This document shows positions 62,092 through 64,000 of a stretch of DNA of 64,000 nt, piece after piece; positions within the stretch are counted from its first letter, which is position 1, and every line of letters starts with the position of its first letter. The stretch is from Clostridium_AM tanneri (lineage in GTDB: Bacteria; Bacillota; Clostridia; Clostridiales; Clostridiaceae). The notes below the pieces were generated by a model that was given only the letters and a program-made list of their open reading frames with translations, did no database searches and was not told the DNA's origin. The stretch lies in the NCBI RefSeq assembly GCF_033659955.1, contig NZ_JARUJP010000003.1:124001-188000 (forward strand), given 5' to 3'. The position numbers were made by a program, and so were the translations under genes.

Positions 62092-62130
62092 AAAAAAATC
62101 AATCAGTTTATAAACTGATTGATTTTTTTG
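62092..62130 (+). terminator. Terminator after the FadR-type gene
   Basis: AAAAAATCAATCAGTTTA and TAAACTGATTGATTTTTT form a perfect stem. Confidence 0.9.
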
Positions 62131-62170
62131 TGGAAATTTAGAGAATTGTATGATAATATAAAATTATCAG

Positions 62171-62181
62171 TGGTAATACCA
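62171..62181. promoter_or_regulatory. FadR-family operator before the GlcD fragment
   Basis: TGGTAATACCA, a perfect match to TGGTnnnACCA, lies 110 nt before the GlcD-like start. Confidence 0.65.
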
Positions 62182-62290
62182 TGATGTTATAATTAAGCTA
62201 AGTTAACATATATATTTTATATTTACTTGTTATTTTTAAGATTTTTGAAAATGATTACATTTACTTTTATTGGGGTTGGGGGTAATTAAT

Positions 62291-62617
62291 ATGACATGGA
62301 ATTTCAAAAAGGAGTATAAAAAGGTAGATAGAAAAGATTTGGAATTTTTAATGAATTCCTTAGGAATGGATAGAGTCTATGTAACTGATGAGATAAAGGA
62401 ATATTTCAGTGACCATGACCTATGTGGAATAAGTACTTTACCAGAAGTTGTAGTTGAAGCAGTAAACAGGGAAGAAATTTCAGAAATTACGGCATATGCA
62501 CAGCAACAAAATATACCTATAGCTGTTAGGGAAGTAGGGGTTAAATCCATAGAGTATTCTGATATAGTTTGCGGAGGAATAATGATAAACTTCAGCACTA
62601 TAAACAAGGTAAGTTAA
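62291..62617 (+). CDS. N-terminal fragment of a GlcD-like FAD-linked oxidoreductase
   Basis: 108 residues match the N-terminus of GlcD/LDH-type FAD-binding oxidoreductases (VVEAVNREEISEITAYAQQQNIPIAVREVG, GGIMINFSTINKV) and then stop, where a full protein of about 460 residues would continue. The usual RGAGT FAD loop is replaced by REVGVKSIEYSD. It has a good RBS (GGGGGT before ATG 62291), an operator and a terminator of its own, so it may be an expressed small protein and not just debris. Both readings are open. Confidence 0.6.
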   Translation: MTWNFKKEYKKVDRKDLEFLMNSLGMDRVYVTDEIKEYFSDHDLCGISTLPEVVVEAVNREEISEITAYAQQQNIPIAVREVGVKSIEYSDIVCGGIMINFSTINKVS

Positions 62618-62635
62618 GTTACATTACATACTGTT

Positions 62636-62670
62636 AAAACCAGAGTAAGTTTTTTACTCTGGTTTTTTTA
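62636..62670 (+). terminator. Terminator after the GlcD fragment
   Basis: AAAACCAGAGTAA and TTACTCTGGTTTTTTT form a perfect stem with T tract. Confidence 0.92.
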
Positions 62671-62881
62671 CCTATTTCTAAATTTGTTAATGAAATAACC
62701 TCTGTATGCTATTTCAATTAATTTGGATAAAAAATATAAAAAATTTTAAAAAATAGAAAAAACTATGAAAACGTTATGACCACAAAGATGAAGTGAAAAG
62801 TGAAAAATTTAACTTTGATGTTAACAAAATAACTATTATTTTAATATTAGGAAGATAATGATACTATTTAGCTATGGGAAG

Positions 62882-62892
62882 TGGTAAGACCA
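62882..62892. promoter_or_regulatory. FadR-family operator before the lactate permease
   Basis: TGGTAAGACCA, a match to TGGTnnnACCA, lies 24 nt before the permease start; a further TTACCA at 62895-62900 extends the symmetry. Confidence 0.7.
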
Positions 62893-62915
62893 TATTACCA
62901 AATAGGGGGGTTATT

Positions 62916-64000
62916 ATGAATATGTATTTACTTTTCTTTATAGCATTGCTGCCAGTAGCCTGGCTTATGCTTTCTCTTGGCGCTTTAAAAATGCCGGGAC
63001 ATAAGACTTGTCCAATAGCTTTATTGGCAACAATAATTCTAGCAATGATAGTATGGAAAATGCCGTTAGGTCAAGCTCTTGGGGCAGGAGCAGAAGGGGC
63101 GGCAATGGCTCTATGGCCTATTATGATTGTAATTATTGCAGCGGTATTTACCTATAATTTATCATTGCATACTAAGAGTATGGATGTAATAAAAAAGATG
63201 ATGACTGGTATTACAACAGACCAGAGAATACTAGTTCTTATACTTGCTTGGGGATTTGGTGGATTTTTAGAAGCCATAGCAGGTTTTGGAACAGCGGTAG
63301 CAATTCCAGCTAGTATAATGGCAGCACTTGGATTTGACCCAATATTTGCGGCAATTATTTGCTTAATAGCGAATACAACACCTACAGCCTTCGGTGCTAT
63401 AGGTCTTCCGGTATCAACTCTTGCTAAGATAGCTAACATAGATGTTACTCAGTTAAGCTACGCAGTCGGTCTTCAGTTAACAATTCTTATCATTATCATA
63501 CCAATAGTGTTAGTGATGCTTACAGGGAAAAGTGTTAAGGCAATAAAGGGCGTTTGGGGAATAGCATTAGTCTCTGGCTTATCCTTTGCCATACCTGAGG
63601 TTTTGGCAGCTAAGTATATGGGCGCAGAACTTCCAGCCATACTGGGCTCAGTAGTATGTATGGCTGCAACAGTAGTTATGGCTAAAGTATTCTATAAAGA
63701 CACAGCAGCTAAAGATGCTGAAAAAATATCTATTCAAAGAGGGGTTCTGGCATGGATTCCATTTATCTTAGTTTTCGTATTTATACTGGCAACTAGTTCC
63801 TTAGTTCCTATAGTAAATAAAAATTTAGCATCAGTGCAGACATCAGTGTCATTTTATAGTGGAGAAGGCGGACACCCTTACTCCTTTGCATGGATTGCTA
63901 ATCCTGGAACAATAATTATTATAGCAACTTTTATAGGTGGAATGATACAGGGGGCTAGATTTGGGGAAATAGTCTCTGTACTCTTCCAAACAGTTAAGCA
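62916..64000 (+). CDS. lctP: L-lactate permease, 5' part
   Basis: A LctP/LldP-family transporter that runs off the right window edge; the visible 361 residues compare with a family length near 520-550. It begins MNMYLLFFIALLPVAWLML with many hydrophobic segments and the family motifs GGFLEAIAGFGTAVAIPASI and ANTTPTAFGAIGLPVSTLA. It imports L-lactate (and possibly glycolate) with protons. GGGGGG lies 6 nt before ATG 62916, and an operator for the FadR-type regulator is directly upstream. Confidence 0.94.
   Translation, partial: MNMYLLFFIALLPVAWLMLSLGALKMPGHKTCPIALLATIILAMIVWKMPLGQALGAGAEGAAMALWPIMIVIIAAVFTYNLSLHTKSMDVIKKMMTGITTDQRILVLILAWGFGGFLEAIAGFGTAVAIPASIMAALGFDPIFAAIICLIANTTPTAFGAIGLPVSTLAKIANIDVTQLSYAVGLQLTILIIIIPIVLVMLTGKSVKAIKGVWGIALVSGLSFAIPEVLAAKYMGAELPAILGSVVCMAATVVMAKVFYKDTAAKDAEKISIQRGVLAWIPFILVFVFILATSSLVPIVNKNLASVQTSVSFYSGEGGHPYSFAWIANPGTIIIIATFIGGMIQGARFGEIVSVLFQTVK

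Noticed and set aside
1..64000. CRISPR arrays, tRNA or rRNA genes, prophage
   Set aside because: No regularly spaced repeats, no cloverleaf-like sequence with GGTTCGAATCC-type T arm, no rRNA core sequence and no phage structural genes were seen.

Overview
The window looks like chromosome of a low-GC, anaerobic, Clostridium-type Firmicute. The reasons are AT-rich sequence, AGGAGG-type ribosome binding sites with frequent TTG and GTG starts, a CWB2 (cell wall binding repeat 2) surface protein, a T-box in front of argS, two feoAB loci, a corrinoid methyltransferase operon with its reductive activator, an L-lactate permease locus and a CBO0543-type membrane protein (a family named from C. botulinum). 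No rRNA, tRNA, prophage or CRISPR array was seen.

Layout. 1-3.2 kb: end of a CWB2 surface protein, a 98-bp MITE-like inverted repeat and a frameshifted secreted GH113-like protein. 3.3-4.9 kb: MFS drug-efflux gene behind a leader peptide and two terminators. 5.1-13.3 kb: DUF6323/DUF6179 pair, a duplicated RsiV/DUF3298-type secreted protein, a MATE pump and a two-component system. 13.3-15.7 kb: first feoBA. 16-18.6 kb: a methyltransferase, a YjdM/PhnA zinc-ribbon protein and a papain-fold hydrolase. 18.9-25.3 kb: a six-gene corrinoid operon (G3E GTPase, three UroD-fold methyltransferases, a B12 protein, a RACo-type activator). 25.4-30.5 kb: WYL regulator divergent from a UvrA-like ABC ATPase, then an amino acid permease. 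30.6-35.1 kb: a decayed locus in which an EamA exporter and a divergent MocR regulator are both broken and separated by an inactivated DDE insertion sequence and a TnpB element. 35.2-42.2 kb: YoaP, D-serine ammonia-lyase, an ECF sigma/anti-sigma pair with a divergent SIMPL protein, and SstT. 42.5-46.3 kb: MarR regulator, AhpD-like protein, lipoyl-domain dihydrolipoamide dehydrogenase and lipoate ligase. 46.4-56.5 kb: flavin reductase, hybrid sensor kinase, membrane and propeller-like proteins, T-box/argS, a YprB-like nuclease and a CBS protein. 56.5-58.8 kb: second feo locus (FeoA, FeoB and a 46-residue Cys-rich partner) behind a near-perfect Fur box. 59-64 kb: PilZ-like protein, HAD phosphatase, a second YprB-like nuclease, and a FadR-type regulator, a GlcD fragment and L-lactate permease that carry two matching TGGTnnnACCA operators.

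Four points stand out. The AhpD-like / lipoyl-Lpd / LplA operon looks like a self-contained lipoate-linked thiol redox relay under a MarR repressor; a 33-bp near-palindrome lies over the promoter in front of the AhpD gene. The corrinoid operon lacks any recognisable substrate-defining methyltransferase family and includes a G3E GTPase and one UroD paralogue with a degenerate zinc site. A leader with a strong Shine-Dalgarno, a hairpin and then the start codon occurs in near-identical form before two unrelated genes (the hybrid kinase and the HAD phosphatase). The EamA/MocR region shows stepwise decay. All function calls come from reading the sequence and recalling protein families; no database search was run.
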